Positions 9,603 through 18,983 of a DNA stretch of 64,000 bases are shown in pieces. Origin of the DNA: UBA1952 sp965246855 (lineage in GTDB: Bacteria > Bacteroidota > Bacteroidia > Chitinophagales > Chitinophagaceae); assembly GCA_965246855.1 (NCBI GenBank), contig CBDFFP010000006.1, positions 305,541 through 369,540 on the forward strand, in the 5' to 3' direction. The first letter of the stretch is position 1; each line of letters starts with the position of its first letter. The position numbers and the translations under genes were made by a program. The notes beneath the pieces were generated by a model that saw only the letters and a program-made list of their open reading frames with translations, was not told where the DNA came from and did no database searches.

Positions 9603-10607
9603 TTAGAAAGGCGTTTGAGGCGGTTGCAGCGCCGGGTTATGGAGAAAAGATTCGTCGGTGAGGGTTTTGAGGAAAGCGATGAGCGCGCGTTTTTCTTCCT
9701 CATTCATCTTCAATCCGCGCCCGATTTTGGGAGAGACATTGGGCATATGGGCCACACCATTGGTGTAGTGAAACAGAACCATTTGCAGGCTTTTGAAACG
9801 CCCGTCGTGCATGTAGGGATAGCTCACTTCTACATTGCGCAGCGAAGGCACTTTGAACTTGTACCGATCATTTTCGCGGCGGGTAATTTTTTCGCGGCCT
9901 TCGTCCTGCAAACCGGTATCAGGTGGCAGGCCGTTGTTCTCAAAATCGCCATTGGTGAAAAGTGGTTCCTGGTGACAGGACGCGCAGTTCTTTTGAAAGA
10001 GTGCGTAGCCCTGTGCTTCTGTTGGATTGAACTGTGCTTCGCTGCGCTGCACGCGGTCATACTTCGCATCCGCACTCACGGCAGTCAGCATGAACTGCGA
10101 GATGGCTTTTAAGGTACGCTCGCCTGTGATAGTCGTGTCGCCGAAAGCTTTTGCGTAGCGCGCCGGGTAGGAACTGTTTTGCAGTTTGCGCACCGCGTTT
10201 TCCAGTGTCTCGTCCATTTCCAGCGGATTAGTAATGGGGTTGAGGCTTTGCACGTCCAAGTGATGCACGGCGCCGTCCCACATAAAATGCTTGCTCCACG
10301 CTAGGTTTTGCAAAGCCGGTGCGTTGCGCGTTCCTATTCGGTCGCCGATGCCATGACTCAAGTCGTGGTCAATATGGGTGAAAGCCGTTTGCGGCAGGTG
10401 GCAGGATGCACAGGAAATACTGCTGTCGCGGGAAAGAACGGGATCAAAAAACAGCCTGCGGCCCAGAGCGATTTTATTGGCGCTCAGCGGGTTTTCTTTG
10501 AAAGAATAGACAGGTTGCGGCCAGCCTTTCGGGACGGGAAAGGGCACGGTATCCGGCTTGGCGAAAGCAGCCAGAAACAAGGCTCCAAAAACCAAAAGCT
10601 TTTTCAC
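9603..10607 (-). CDS. Dihaem cytochrome c peroxidase of the MbnH/MauG group
   Basis: A periplasmic c-type cytochrome: signal peptide MKKLLVFGALFLAAFA and two CxxCH haem sites, CASCHLPQTAF (about residue 63) and CASCHQEPLF (about residue 210), as in bacterial dihaem peroxidases and MauG. The 334-aa length fits. Known relatives either reduce peroxide or, as MauG and MbnH, use a bis-Fe(IV) state to oxidise a residue of a partner protein. The start codon overlaps the stop of the upstream mbnP-like gene by 4 nt, the arrangement of MbnP/MbnH pairs in which MbnH converts a tryptophan of MbnP to kynurenine. I therefore infer an MbnH role rather than simple peroxide detoxification. Confidence 0.88.
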   Translation of the reverse strand: MKKLLVFGALFLAAFAKPDTVPFPVPKGWPQPVYSFKENPLSANKIALGRRLFFDPVLSRDSSISCASCHLPQTAFTHIDHDLSHGIGDRIGTRNAPALQNLAWSKHFMWDGAVHHLDVQSLNPITNPLEMDETLENAVRKLQNSSYPARYAKAFGDTTITGERTLKAISQFMLTAVSADAKYDRVQRSEAQFNPTEAQGYALFQKNCASCHQEPLFTNGDFENNGLPPDTGLQDEGREKITRRENDRYKFKVPSLRNVEVSYPYMHDGRFKSLQMVLFHYTNGVAHMPNVSPKIGRGLKMNEEEKRALIAFLKTLTDESFLHNPALQPPQTPF

Positions 10608-11296
10608 GGCTGCGGGTTTAAGAGGTGAAAAGCGTCCGCCATTTTCCGGGAGAGAAGCACCGCTTCGGGGCCGGGAGTCATCAGCGCCTTTTGCGTTTTT
10701 AAATCCACGCTTTTTAGAAAAGCATCCACGTCCACCACAAGGGAAATGTCTGTTCCGGGCGTTGCCGGAAAGGTCAGCAACTGCGCGCAGCCGTCGGCCC
10801 CGCGAAAACCACCAAGGTGAAATTGAAAGGCGTTTTTCCGAGTAGCACAGCTTCGGCTAGTGCCTTCTATCTTGACGTTTATATAGCCGCTCTGCCATGC
10901 CCAGTACATGCCTTTCATGGGGTCAAGATCGCCGCCTGCAACGCCTGCCGCATTGGTGACGCTGTCAATGCCGAGGAGAAATTGAACGGCGTCATAAGAG
11001 AAATTTTGGGGCAAAAGAATCTGGTGACTTTGCTCGTTTTCTGCGTCTATCAAATGAGCATTATTGCTGTCAGCCCAGACTTGTTTATCTTTTTGAAGCA
11101 GGCGCAGTTTGGAGACGTAAAAGCGAAAGAGAGTTACCCGAATGCTGTCGCCGCTTGCGAGGCCTTCTTCCAGTCGTAATGGCTTACTATAGTGCAGGGG
11201 TAGAAAACGGAGTACCGCTTCCGGCTGTGCAAATGCTGGTACCGCCGTCAAAAAGCAGATGGCAAGCAGGGCAGCAGATAGCAAAGCGGAGGGCAT
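10604..11296 (-). CDS. MbnP family copper-binding protein
   Basis: A periplasmic protein with signal peptide MPSALLSAALLAICFLTAVPAFAQ. The body shows the MbnP layout: VLRFLPLHYSKPLRLEEG at the start, FRFYVSKLRLL, LIDAENEQSHQI, FLLGIDSVTN near the middle, then KGMYWAWQSGYINVKIEG and FHLGGF. Characterised MbnP/CorA-type proteins bind copper and carry a tryptophan modified to kynurenine by the partner dihaem enzyme; the Trp pair of MYWAWQSG lies in the conserved region and is a candidate for that modification (inference). It is the first gene of the operon mbnP-mbnH-YHYH. The reading frame is intact and its length (230 aa) is usual. Confidence 0.82.
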   Translation of the reverse strand: MPSALLSAALLAICFLTAVPAFAQPEAVLRFLPLHYSKPLRLEEGLASGDSIRVTLFRFYVSKLRLLQKDKQVWADSNNAHLIDAENEQSHQILLPQNFSYDAVQFLLGIDSVTNAAGVAGGDLDPMKGMYWAWQSGYINVKIEGTSRSCATRKNAFQFHLGGFRGADGCAQLLTFPATPGTDISLVVDVDAFLKSVDLKTQKALMTPGPEAVLLSRKMADAFHLLNPQP

Positions 11297-11751
11297 GAAA
11301 AAAGCAGTCTGTGTTTTTAGACGGAAAGCAAAGGCGGAATCCTTCGCGGCAGTAGGTTAGAAATTTCTGCCGTTGCTTTCCTTGGACTTCTATTTTCCCA
11401 CAAAATAGAAAGTGCATCCTGCAGTCACAAGTGCTTCGGCTAAAGGGCTAAAGCCCTCTGCTGTGTGTTGAGTCTTTGCGTCCACGCCCTAAAGGGCATG
11501 GCAATTGGTCTTTCTTAAAGGGAGCGGCAAAAGAAGCGGCGGATTAAGAGCCTATTCCGAAAATAAAGGGTTGTCAGAAGACCGGCGTTTTTCGTCCCCG
11601 TTTTGTCATTCCGCCCTTAGGCGGAATCTTAGAATCACATCCTTTAGAAGTGTGCTTGGGAGACCCCACCCCTCGGGACAGGGTGACAAAACGTTTTACA
11701 CCATTTCCTTTCTTCCGATTTTTCGGATAGGCACTAAGGAACCACAATCTC
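11297..11751. other. Gene-free spacer with several short palindromes
   Basis: No gene is supported. It holds GGCTAAAGGGCTAAAGCCC (about 11449) and GCCCTAAAGGGCATGGCAAT (about 11486), both containing small palindromes, and a GTCATTCCGCCCTTAGGCGG stretch (about 11605), related in its first half to the GGTCATTCCGAC repeats at 488-742 and 51344. These look like decayed dispersed repeats. Confidence 0.55.
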
Positions 11752-12662
11752 TTACTTCGCATCCAGAATTACCGGTGTGCCTTTTCCGCCCATGATAATC
11801 ATTTTGGCGTTGGGCGAAGCGGCCAGTTCCCGCATGGCTTTGATGCTTTCGTACTGAAGCTGCTGCTCGCTAAGACCTTGATTGATAATGCGCTGATAGT
11901 CGGCGATGCCTTGGGCTTCCACGCGCTTGCGCTCGGCTTCCTGCTGTTCTTTCTGAAGAACGAACTGCATTTTCTGCGCCTCTTGCTCCGCCTGAATCTT
12001 CTGTTCAATACTGCTTTTTACTGGGGCCGGAAGCTGGATGTTTCGGATAAGCAGGTTTTCCAACAGCAGGCCACGGACGCGAAAGTCGCGCTCAATGTCT
12101 TTGAAGATGCTCGTCTGAAACTGCTCGCGTTTAGAAGAGTACAAAGCCACCGCATCGTAGGAAACCGCATTGTCGCGGACGCGGGGTGCGCGAAATTGTA
12201 CGCACGATTTTTGGCTTCATAATCCGGGCCGGTTTGCCGGTACAGCCGGGGCGCTTCGGTGGGCAAAATCCGGTATAGAACAGAAAGATCTATCACCACT
12301 TCCAGCCCGTCTGCCGTCAGCACCCGGATGGCATCGTCGCCTTTCTGCGCGCCTTCATCGTGCGCGGAAGACATGGTGTAGTTCTGCGTGCGCCCGTCCA
12401 GTTCCACCACGTTCACCAGCGGATTTATCAGATGAAGGCCTTCATGCAAAACGCCGGGCTGTACGCTTCCGAAGAGTTTTTGAATGCCGATGTTACCCGC
12501 GTCTATCTGCACGGTAGCAGAGGAGAGTGCGCCAATCAGCAATAACACAACGGCAAGCAGTCGCAACGGACGGCCCAGAAAAGCGGTTTCCCTGGAAGGC
12601 GTCATTTTGCCTGCGCCGAAGGAAATAACCAACGCGACAATACCGAGAATAAGAAGAACCAT
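11752..12662 (-). pseudogene. Prohibitin/SPFH-domain protein, frame broken twice as read
   Basis: The N-terminal part (from ATG 12662) has one or two membrane helices (VLLILGIVALVISFGAG, LRLLAVVLLLIGAL) and the start of an SPFH domain (QIDAGNIGIQKLFGSVQPGV, EGLHLINP, LTADGLEVVIDLSVLYRI). The frame is then lost near 12205, and the rest (ALYSSKREQFQTSIF to the C-terminus GKGTPVILDAK) reads in another frame. Removing one A from an AAAAA run and one C from a CCCC run (coding strand, about 12175-12206) restores a continuous prohibitin with YEAKIVRT...RVRDNAVSYDAVALYSSKRE. Prohibitins form membrane-bound ring oligomers. Two compensating single-base insertions with good conservation on both sides suggest sequence error more than a decayed gene. 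Confidence 0.82.
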
Positions 12663-12717
12663 AGAGAAGGGGAAGTAAAAAATTCCGGATGAAAATTACG
12701 AACCGGAAGGCAGCGAT

Positions 12718-13294
12718 TTATAAGGGCTCTGTTTGTTGAAGTAAAAAGTGAATCGTACGCGGATAATAAAAATGCTCTAATTTAAGTACCCGTGCCGCAA
12801 GTGTTTCCACCGTGTCGTTTGCCAACACTGGACAGCGCGCCTGAAGCAAGATTGCGCCTTCGTCGTAATGGGCGTTTACGCGGTGGATAGTAATGCCTGC
12901 TTCCCTATCGCCCGCTTTCAGAACGGCTTCATGTACATGATGTCCCCACATCCCTTTTCCACCGTGACGGGGTAGAAGTGCAGGATGTATGTTTATAATT
13001 TTGTCTGCAAAACTATCTATTAATGTGTCTGGAATTTTGCGCCAGAAACCCCGCCAAGACGATTAAAGAAGGTTTTATTTCTAACAGCTTTTGCAAAAAA
13101 GCCTCTGAAGCTAAAGACGCATCATTCGCCACGAGGGTTGGAATGCCTTTCTCATCAGCCATTTCTAAAACGCCCAGTCCGTCTTTGTTGGCTACAATAA
13201 GCCCGACTTGCGCTACACCATTCTCTTCAAAATAATTTATAATAGAACAGGCATTAGAGCCGCGCCCTGATGCGAAGAGAATGAGTGTATGCAT
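12718..13294 (-). pseudogene. purN: Phosphoribosylglycinamide formyltransferase PurN, one frame break as read
   Basis: PurN transfers a formyl group from 10-formyl-THF to GAR in purine synthesis. The N-terminus MHTLILFASGRGSNACSI carries the phosphate-binding loop; I chose ATG 13294 because it starts directly with this motif and lies 6 nt after a perfect -7 box. The frame shifts near 13045 after VLAGFL: deleting one G gives GFLRKIPDTLIDSFADKIIN, then the active-site block NIHPALLPRHGGKGMWG with N, H and the later AGITIHRVNAHYDEGAIL intact. The repaired length of about 190 aa is normal. The gene is normally needed for purine prototrophy unless another GAR transformylase is present, which favours a sequencing error over loss. 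Confidence 0.88.
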
Positions 13295-13300
13295 TGTGGG

Positions 13301-13308
13301 CAAAGGTA
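13301..13308 (-). promoter_or_regulatory. Bacteroidota -7 box in front of purN
   Basis: On the coding strand this reads TACCTTTG, an exact TAnnTTTG match, and ends 6 nt before the purN ATG. Transcription from it would start at or next to the start codon, giving a leaderless or near-leaderless message. Confidence 0.6.
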
Positions 13309-13343
13309 TTTGGGGCAGGCGCAAGCACTCTCATATATAATTA

Positions 13344-13837
13344 TTATAAAATAATTACAGACAGCTCTTGTCTCGGCACTTTTTTAGCGGTACCATCCAG
13401 CTTCTCAAAAATCTTCACGGCTATCTTCACGGCTGTTGCGCCTTCTGTGATGCCCAGCAAAACGGCGAAATTTTTCTTTTCCAATTTTTTAACCCTTATA
13501 AAGCGATGCTGATGGCCATTCGTTTCTTCCACATCAAATAAGGGATGTGCAATCGGGACAGCGTTCACCATTTTTGCTGCCTTCATACACCTCAAAAATC
13601 AAGGAATATGTGTTGCCGTTTTCGTCCCGCTTAATCTTGGCCTCGCCGGGTTGTACTGTTTGATTCAGTACTTCCAGCAAGGCCTTGCGCTGCCCCGGGA
13701 ACCGGCTTATCTTCAAGCTCAGCGAAAAGTGTTTTGGGATAATGGACTTTCCGGAAATTGTATTGGTCAAGCAAGCCTCTGTCGTACACCGCGCAGGAAC
13801 TCAAAAACAGCATTAGAAGCCCAAGAACCCTTACCAC
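13344..13837 (-). pseudogene. Small lipoprotein of unknown function, two frame breaks as read
   Basis: A GTG start at 13837 opens MVRVLGLLMLFLSSCAVYDRG, a short lipoprotein signal with lipobox LSSC. After LFAELEDKPVPG the frame shifts (one extra G in a GGGG run, about 13702), continues as QRKALLEVLNQTVQPGEAK ... IFEVYEGSK, shifts again (extra A in AAAAA, about 13574), and ends as MVNAVPIAHPLFDVEETNG to QELSVIIL. The repaired product is about 163 aa with an internal beta-rich region and no family I recognise. It is divergent from the TPR gene. The GTG start is chosen because no ATG lies upstream in frame before the signal. Both breaks are single-base insertions in homopolymers. Confidence 0.6.
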
Positions 13838-13922
13838 GTCCGTATGTTTTGTAGATAGAAAGGATGCGGCGTGCGGATAAAAATAAAGTGCTGCGGCGCA
13901 ATATTCAAACGTCCCTTTTCAA

Positions 13923-13949
13923 AAGGATTTTGCCCTGCCGAAAATCCTT
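13923..13949. promoter_or_regulatory. Inverted repeat in the divergent promoter region
   Basis: AAGGATTTT and AAAATCCTT form a perfect 9-bp dyad with a 9-nt spacer, about 30 nt upstream of the TPR gene ATG and about 85 nt upstream of the lipoprotein start. It may be an operator for the divergent pair or a small hairpin; no regulator is identified. Confidence 0.4.
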
Positions 13950-13977
13950 CATAAACCCGTATTTTTAAGTCCTCATC

Positions 13978-15775
13978 ATGCGTTTCTTTTTCCTGCTTTT
14001 TCTGTTGCTGCAAAGCGCCGTTTCTTTTTCCCAGCAAGACCGCCTTGCCGACGCGCTGCGCCTGCAAAAACACCGGCGACACCAAGGGCGCGCTTCGCCT
14101 TTTAGATAGCCTCTATCAGGCTGCGCCTTTCAACAGCGAGTTTTACAGTGCCTATTTCCGTCTCCTTTTGGATGCCAAAGAATACAAGGCAGCGGAAAAC
14201 CTTGCCGAAGCGCGTCGCAAAAGGGAGGCTGACTCGCCCCTGCCGCTCGTGGATATGGGCCTCGTGGCGGCCCGCAGCGGAAAAGACAAACACGCGGAAG
14301 AAATTTGGAACGAAGCTGTACAAGCCGTGAATGGCGACGACCTGATGACCAACAATCTGGCTACTGCTTTCAGCAATATTGGCCGCGACGACTGGGCCTT
14401 AAAAGTGTATGAGAAGGGAAGTGAAGTGCTGCAAAACCGCGTTTTCTATGCGCCCGCCATGGCGCGTCTCTACGCCAAAACCGGCAACACCGAAGCCGCC
14501 ATCACGCTACGCTGGATGCCGCGCCGATGCAGATGAAGCCCGCCGAAGACATTAAAGCTTCACTCTTAGAATTTTTGGGAACGGATGCCCGCAAAACCGG
14601 GATTGCCACCAAAGCCGTCGTGAAGCGCGTGCAGGCCGACCCCGGAAATCTTCTTTATGCCGACATTCTGCTGTGGCTCTACACCCGCCGCGACGATTGG
14701 GAAGGCGCACTGATGCAGGTGCGTGCGCTGGACGAGCGCGGCCAGGAAGGCGGCAGGCGGCTAATGGAATTTGCCCGCACCGCCCGCGCGGAAGGCCAGT
14801 ATGATATTGCCTATCAGGCGCTGGGCATGGCTGCCGAAAGCGGCGCGCCCGCCATGCAGGGTTTTGCAGCGGCAGAGCGCCTGCACACGGGAATGCAGAA
14901 GCTCCAGTCCATGCCGGTTCCCGACAAAATTTTCGCCGACACGCTGGCCGCAGAATTTGACCGCTACGCCCTTCGCTATCCGCAGGGAAATACCGAGAAA
15001 GGGATTTTGCGGGAGCGCGCCGCGCTGGAAGCCCGCTACCGGGGAAATGTGGGGAAGGCGGTTTCGCTGTTGCAGGAAGCACTCAAAGCCAACATGCTCC
15101 AGCGCAATGAAGCCGGCGCGGCCCGCTTAGACTTGGGCGATTATTTGCTTTTGCAAGGAAAAGTCTGGGACGCATCGCTCATCTATAGTCAGGTGGACAA
15201 AGCTTTCCGGGAAGATGCGTTGGGCGAAGACGCGCGCTTTCGGAATGCAAAGCTGTCGTGGTATCGCGGGGATTTTAAGTGGGCGCAAGACCAGCTTTCT
15301 GTTCTCAAGGCTTCCACCTCGGAACTGATTGCCAACGACGCGCTCGCGCTCTCCGTTCTCATTACGGAGAATACCCCTGCTGATTCCGACTATACCGTGC
15401 TGCGCCGTTTTTGCCGCCGCCGATTTGTTGCTTTTCCAAAACAAACTCACCGAAGCCGACGCCTCGCTGGATTCCGTCGCCAAAGCTTTTCCCAAAGCGG
15501 AACTGCAGGATGATATTCTGATGAAGCGCAGTGCCATTCTCGTGCGCCGTCAGCAATACACCGAGGCGCTGGCGTTGCTGGAAAAAGTGGTGAAGGATTA
15601 CGGCACTGATGTGCTGGCCGATGATGCGCTTTATCAGCAAGGTGTTATCTACGAGACTTTTTTGGCGCAGCCCGCCAAAGCCAAAGAAGCATTTGAAAGA
15701 TTACTGGTGGATTATCCGGGAAGCACACTGGCGGCAGAGGCGCGGGAAGCGGGGAAGTGCTTTGTAAGGGAATAA
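13978..15775 (+). pseudogene. Secreted tetratricopeptide-repeat protein, three frame breaks as read
   Basis: ATG 13978 opens a signal peptide (MRFFFLLFLLLQSAVSFSQQ). The frame is lost at about 14068 (extra A in AAAAA), resumes as NTGDTKGALRLLDSLYQAAP, is lost again near 14508 (one base missing, or two extra), resumes as TLDAAPMQMKPAEDIKASL, and is lost a third time near 15408 (extra T in TTTTT) before AAADLLLFQNKLTEADASLD. Repaired, it is about 598 aa with TPR-like helical hairpins throughout (AYFRLLLDAKEYKAAENLAEA, LALLEKVVKDYGTDVLADDA). Such proteins usually act as periplasmic scaffolds; the partner is unknown. It lies 152 nt upstream of comEC on the same strand. Confidence 0.75.
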
Positions 15776-15927
15776 ATTTCCCCGCCGATTTCCGCTGAAT
15801 ACCTCGCAGACTTTTCGCTGATTCATCCGGGAAAAATTCTGCGGAAGTCGGCGCAATTTTCGGGCGAAACCAACTAATGCTGTTTTCCATAAAACGCGCA
15901 CTATTTTTCGCCTAAAAACGCCCTGCT

Positions 15928-18007
15928 ATGAGTTGGCCCAAGCGCGCCGCCGGTTTCTGGGAAGAAGCGCCCGTCTTCCGGCTGTTGCTGCCGTTTGTAG
16001 CGGGCATTTTAGGGTATGATGCATTTCCACAGGCGCGTCTGCTGCCCTTGATTACGTTAGCTGCTGCGCTGCTTCTCGCGCTCTTCTTCCTTAACCGCTT
16101 CCGGCGTTTCTCCAACGGCTATCTCGCGCTTCGCTTTCTGAATCTGTGGCTTTTTATGGCCGTTGTCGGTTACGGACTCTCCGCCGCCAACGACTTGCGC
16201 AACCGCCCAAACTGGGATTGGAAAACTGCCCGCCGGAAAAGGCGCTTTGCTGCTCCGCATTTCCACCCTGCCAAAAGCCACCGCCAAAACATGGCGCATG
16301 GAAACCGAAGTGCTTTCCGCTTTTGATTCTGTTCATGCTACACCCGCTTGCGGGAAGGTCCAGCTTACGCTTTTCAAACACGACAGTCTCTGCCGTTTTG
16401 CAGTTGGCGACACGATTGTTATCTCCAACCAGCTTCGCCCACTCTCCGGCCCAAACGCGCCTTTTGGTTTTGATGCGCGCGTTTTTTACGCCCGTCAAAA
16501 TATCTATCACGGAGCTTTATTGCCGGAAGATGCGGTGATGCTTTATGCCCGGCAAGCGCCACCGAAGTAAGCCTTATCGCGCGGCTTCATCGTAAGGCGA
16601 TGTCTGCACTTTCCCAAAACGTCGCCGACGCCGATACCCGCGCCCTTTTGCAAGCCATGCTTCTCGGCAACGAAGCCGATTTTGACCCCCGACCTGCGAC
16701 AGACTTACGCTGATACAGGTGTGATTCACGTAGTAGCCATTTCCGGCTCGCATCTGGCAACGCTTTTTGCTGTGTCTTTTTCATTCCCTATCTGCTGCGC
16801 GGTGTTCGTGGAAGACGCGTGCAATACAGCCTCGGCCTTATCGCCATCTGGACGTATGTGCTGGTAGCCGGTGCGCCGCCTTCCGCCATTCGCGCGGCAG
16901 TGGTGTTCACGCTTTTAGCGGGAAGTATGTTGCTCAACGTCCAGCACAACACGCTGAATACGCTACTGACGGGCGTGCTGCTCGTGCTGTGTTTCCAGCC
17001 CATGTGGTTGTACTCGGTAGGCTTTCAACTTTCCGTGTGCGCGGTGCTTTCTATTGTGCTGTTCTATCCGCAGGTGCGGCGCATTGTCGTGGTGCGGAAA
17101 CCGGGTGCTACGTGTTGTATGGAATGCGCTGGCTGTCAGCTTTTGTGCACAGTTGCTGGTCGCGCCACTATCGGTGTATTATTTCCACAACTTCCCGGCT
17201 TTGTTTCTCTTCGCCAATCTCGCGGCGTGGATTCTCATTGGCGTGATAGCCTTGCTTGGTGGCATCGGGGGTGATTGTGTTCTCTTTCTACGAGCCGCTT
17301 GCAGGAGGCATCGCTTCTGTTACGGCTTTCTTCGTGCATCTTTTCAATCGCTTCATCAAGGTTATGCAGGGCCTGAATGCAGAGTCGCTGCGCCAACATA
17401 CAGCTTTCACCAAGCGAGCTGGCGTTGTGGTACGTACTCATCGCGTCGGTAGCAATCTGGATTATCCACCGAAACAAAAAAGCGTTTTTTTCTTTCCGGT
17501 TTTGCAACGGCGGTGCTGCTGGGATTTTCCATCCAGAATCAGTACGAGATTTTAGCACAGGAGCGGCTTCTGGTGTATGGGAAAAGCAATTGGGGGCCGG
17601 TTGCTGATTATATTCAGGGAAGGCATTTTCAGCCCTTGCTGACTGACGTTTCCGAAGACAGTTTTAAAGCGGCTAAAGCTGCGCGCACGGGCTTCCGGGC
17701 GTGGCGACAATCGCCCGACACAGCCGCGTTTTCCATTCACCGCATTGCCGGGAAAACTGTTTTGCTTTACAGAGACAGCGCCAACCGTTTTGCCGCGCCG
17801 TTGGATTTTTCGGTGGATGTTTTGCTTCTTTCTCGTCCGCTCAAAGGCCTTTTTCCTTCGCAGCTACAAACCGCTTTCCGCCCTTCTCTCATCGTAGCCG
17901 CAGGTGCGGAAAAACAGTGGCGCACAGAAGCGTGGAGAGATTCCTGCCGGGCGTTGAAACAGCCTTTTCATGCAACGGCGTTAGACGGCGTCTATGTGCT
18001 GGAATGA
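15928..18007 (+). pseudogene. comEC: ComEC/Rec2 DNA-uptake channel, about eight frame breaks as read
   Basis: Spliced across frames the product is about 690 aa: N-terminal membrane helices (VFRLLLPFVAGILGYDAF, ITLAAALLLALFFL), an OB-like DUF4131 region (LLLRISTLPKATAKTWRMET, VGDTIVISNQLRPL), then the Competence domain (DTGVIHVVAISGSHLATLF, RGVRGRRVQYSLGLIAIWTY, VAGAPPSAIRAAVVFTLLAG, MWLYSVGFQLSVCAVLSIVL, FANLAAWILIGVIALLGG). The C-terminus (QEYEILAQERLL-like region to DGVYVLE) is short and shows no full metallo-beta-lactamase motif set. ComEC passes single-stranded DNA through the inner membrane. Breaks fall near 16220, 16558, 16685, 16778, 17103, 17265, 17395 and 17500; most are one extra base in a run. 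comF (42737) is intact elsewhere in the window. Confidence 0.85.
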
Positions 18008-18092
18008 ACGGGAAGTTGATGTCTGAACCTTGAGCCTTGATTCTTGTTCCTTGATTCTTGTTCGTTGAGCCTTAATGCTCGGTTTTCGCCCG

Positions 18093-18123
18093 GCTTTCTA
18101 CTTTCTACTAACCGCTTTCTACT
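18093..18123 (+). repeat. TTTCTACTTTCTACTAA motif, copy 1
   Basis: The stretch GCTTTCTACTTTCTACTAAC followed by CGCTTTCTACT lies just before the ubiX ATG. Related copies occur at 25521-25547 (reverse), 25650-25682 and 44181-44212 (reverse). Upstream (18030-18075) is a further short repetition of CTTGATTCTTGTTC. Confidence 0.65.
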
Positions 18124-18128
18124 GCAAC

Positions 18129-18695
18129 ATGAAAATCGCGCTTGCCATTACCGGCGCCAGTGGCTCTATCTACGCCCGGCTTTTTTTAGAAGCACTGCGC
18201 GCATTGCTTGCCGACGGAAAGCTGTCGGAAGTGTCTGTTGTGTGGAGTACCACCGCGCGGCAGGTTTGGGAAGCGGAAATGCCTGGAGAAATGCCCAACG
18301 ACGGCCCACCTTTCCGCCTCTTTGACCGCAATGATTTCCGTGCACCTTTTGCGTCCGGCTCGGCAGGTTACGATGCACTGATTATCTGTCCGTGTAGCAC
18401 GGGAACATTGGGCAGAATCGCAGCCGGCGTAAGCGGCGACCTTGTAATTCGCGGGGCGGATGTGATGCTGAAAGAACGCAAAAAGCTTGTGCTTGTAGTG
18501 CGCGAAACGCCCTACAATCTGCTGCACCTGCGTGCCATGACGGCTATCACCGAAGCGGGCGGGATCATCTGTCCGGCATCGCCTTCTTTTTATTCGCTTC
18601 CGCAAACAATGGAGCAACTTGCACTCACCGTCGTGCATCGCGCGTTGCAGCTTTGTGGGTTGGATGCGGGCGGATATAAATGGGGAAGCACGTAG
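18129..18695 (+). CDS. ubiX: UbiX-family flavin prenyltransferase
   Basis: UbiX joins dimethylallyl phosphate to FMN to make prenylated FMN, the cofactor of UbiD-type decarboxylases. ATG 18129 gives MKIALAITGASGSIYARLFL, the flavin-binding N-terminus. Later family motifs are present: CPCSTGTLGRIAAGVSGDLV (active-site Ser/Thr region, residues about 97-116), the basic LVLVVRETPYNLLHLRAM block and ASPSFYSLPQTMEQL near the C-terminus. At 188 aa it is full length and unbroken, although it sits between two frame-broken genes. No ubiD lies in the window, so its decarboxylase partner is elsewhere; in a menaquinone-using Bacteroidota it probably serves the UbiD-like step of quinone synthesis (inference). 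Confidence 0.93.
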   Translation: MKIALAITGASGSIYARLFLEALRALLADGKLSEVSVVWSTTARQVWEAEMPGEMPNDGPPFRLFDRNDFRAPFASGSAGYDALIICPCSTGTLGRIAAGVSGDLVIRGADVMLKERKKLVLVVRETPYNLLHLRAMTAITEAGGIICPASPSFYSLPQTMEQLALTVVHRALQLCGLDAGGYKWGST

Positions 18696-18743
18696 GGGTT
18701 TCGCTTCTTTTTTCCACGAGTTTCACAAGTGGAGCGCGTGAGG

Positions 18744-18839
18744 GAGATAGCAGCGCATATCTTTTTTGCGGCGTTGGCTTTTCACGGCGCTGGCGCAAAA
18801 AGATAGCAGCGGATAGCCCGACCCGAAGGGGCACGCCCA
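18744..18839. repeat. Dispersed ~96-bp intergenic element, copy B
   Basis: Same order of blocks as copy A at 8136-8231: GAGATAGCAGCGCATATC, CTTTTTTGCGGCG, then GCAAAAAGATAGCAGCGGAT, AGCCCGACCCGAAGGGG and CGCCC. The two outer blocks are partly complementary and could form a hairpin. It fills most of the gap between ubiX and the YkuK-like gene. Confidence 0.75.
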
Positions 18840-18983
18840 GATTTTTTTCGTTTAAAAAAGAGCGCCGGTAACGGAGAAATAACCCCAGCAGAACCAACCG
18901 TTTCCCGTATAAAGTCCGTACATTTAGAGAATCTGTCTTCGCTATGCTGCGGAACAGGATTTCTAAAAAATATTTCAGGGTGT

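Noticed and set aside
15928..18007. Programmed frameshifting in comEC
   Set aside because: Eight breaks, without consistent slippery sites or downstream structures, are far beyond any programmed case; neighbours show the same kind of break.
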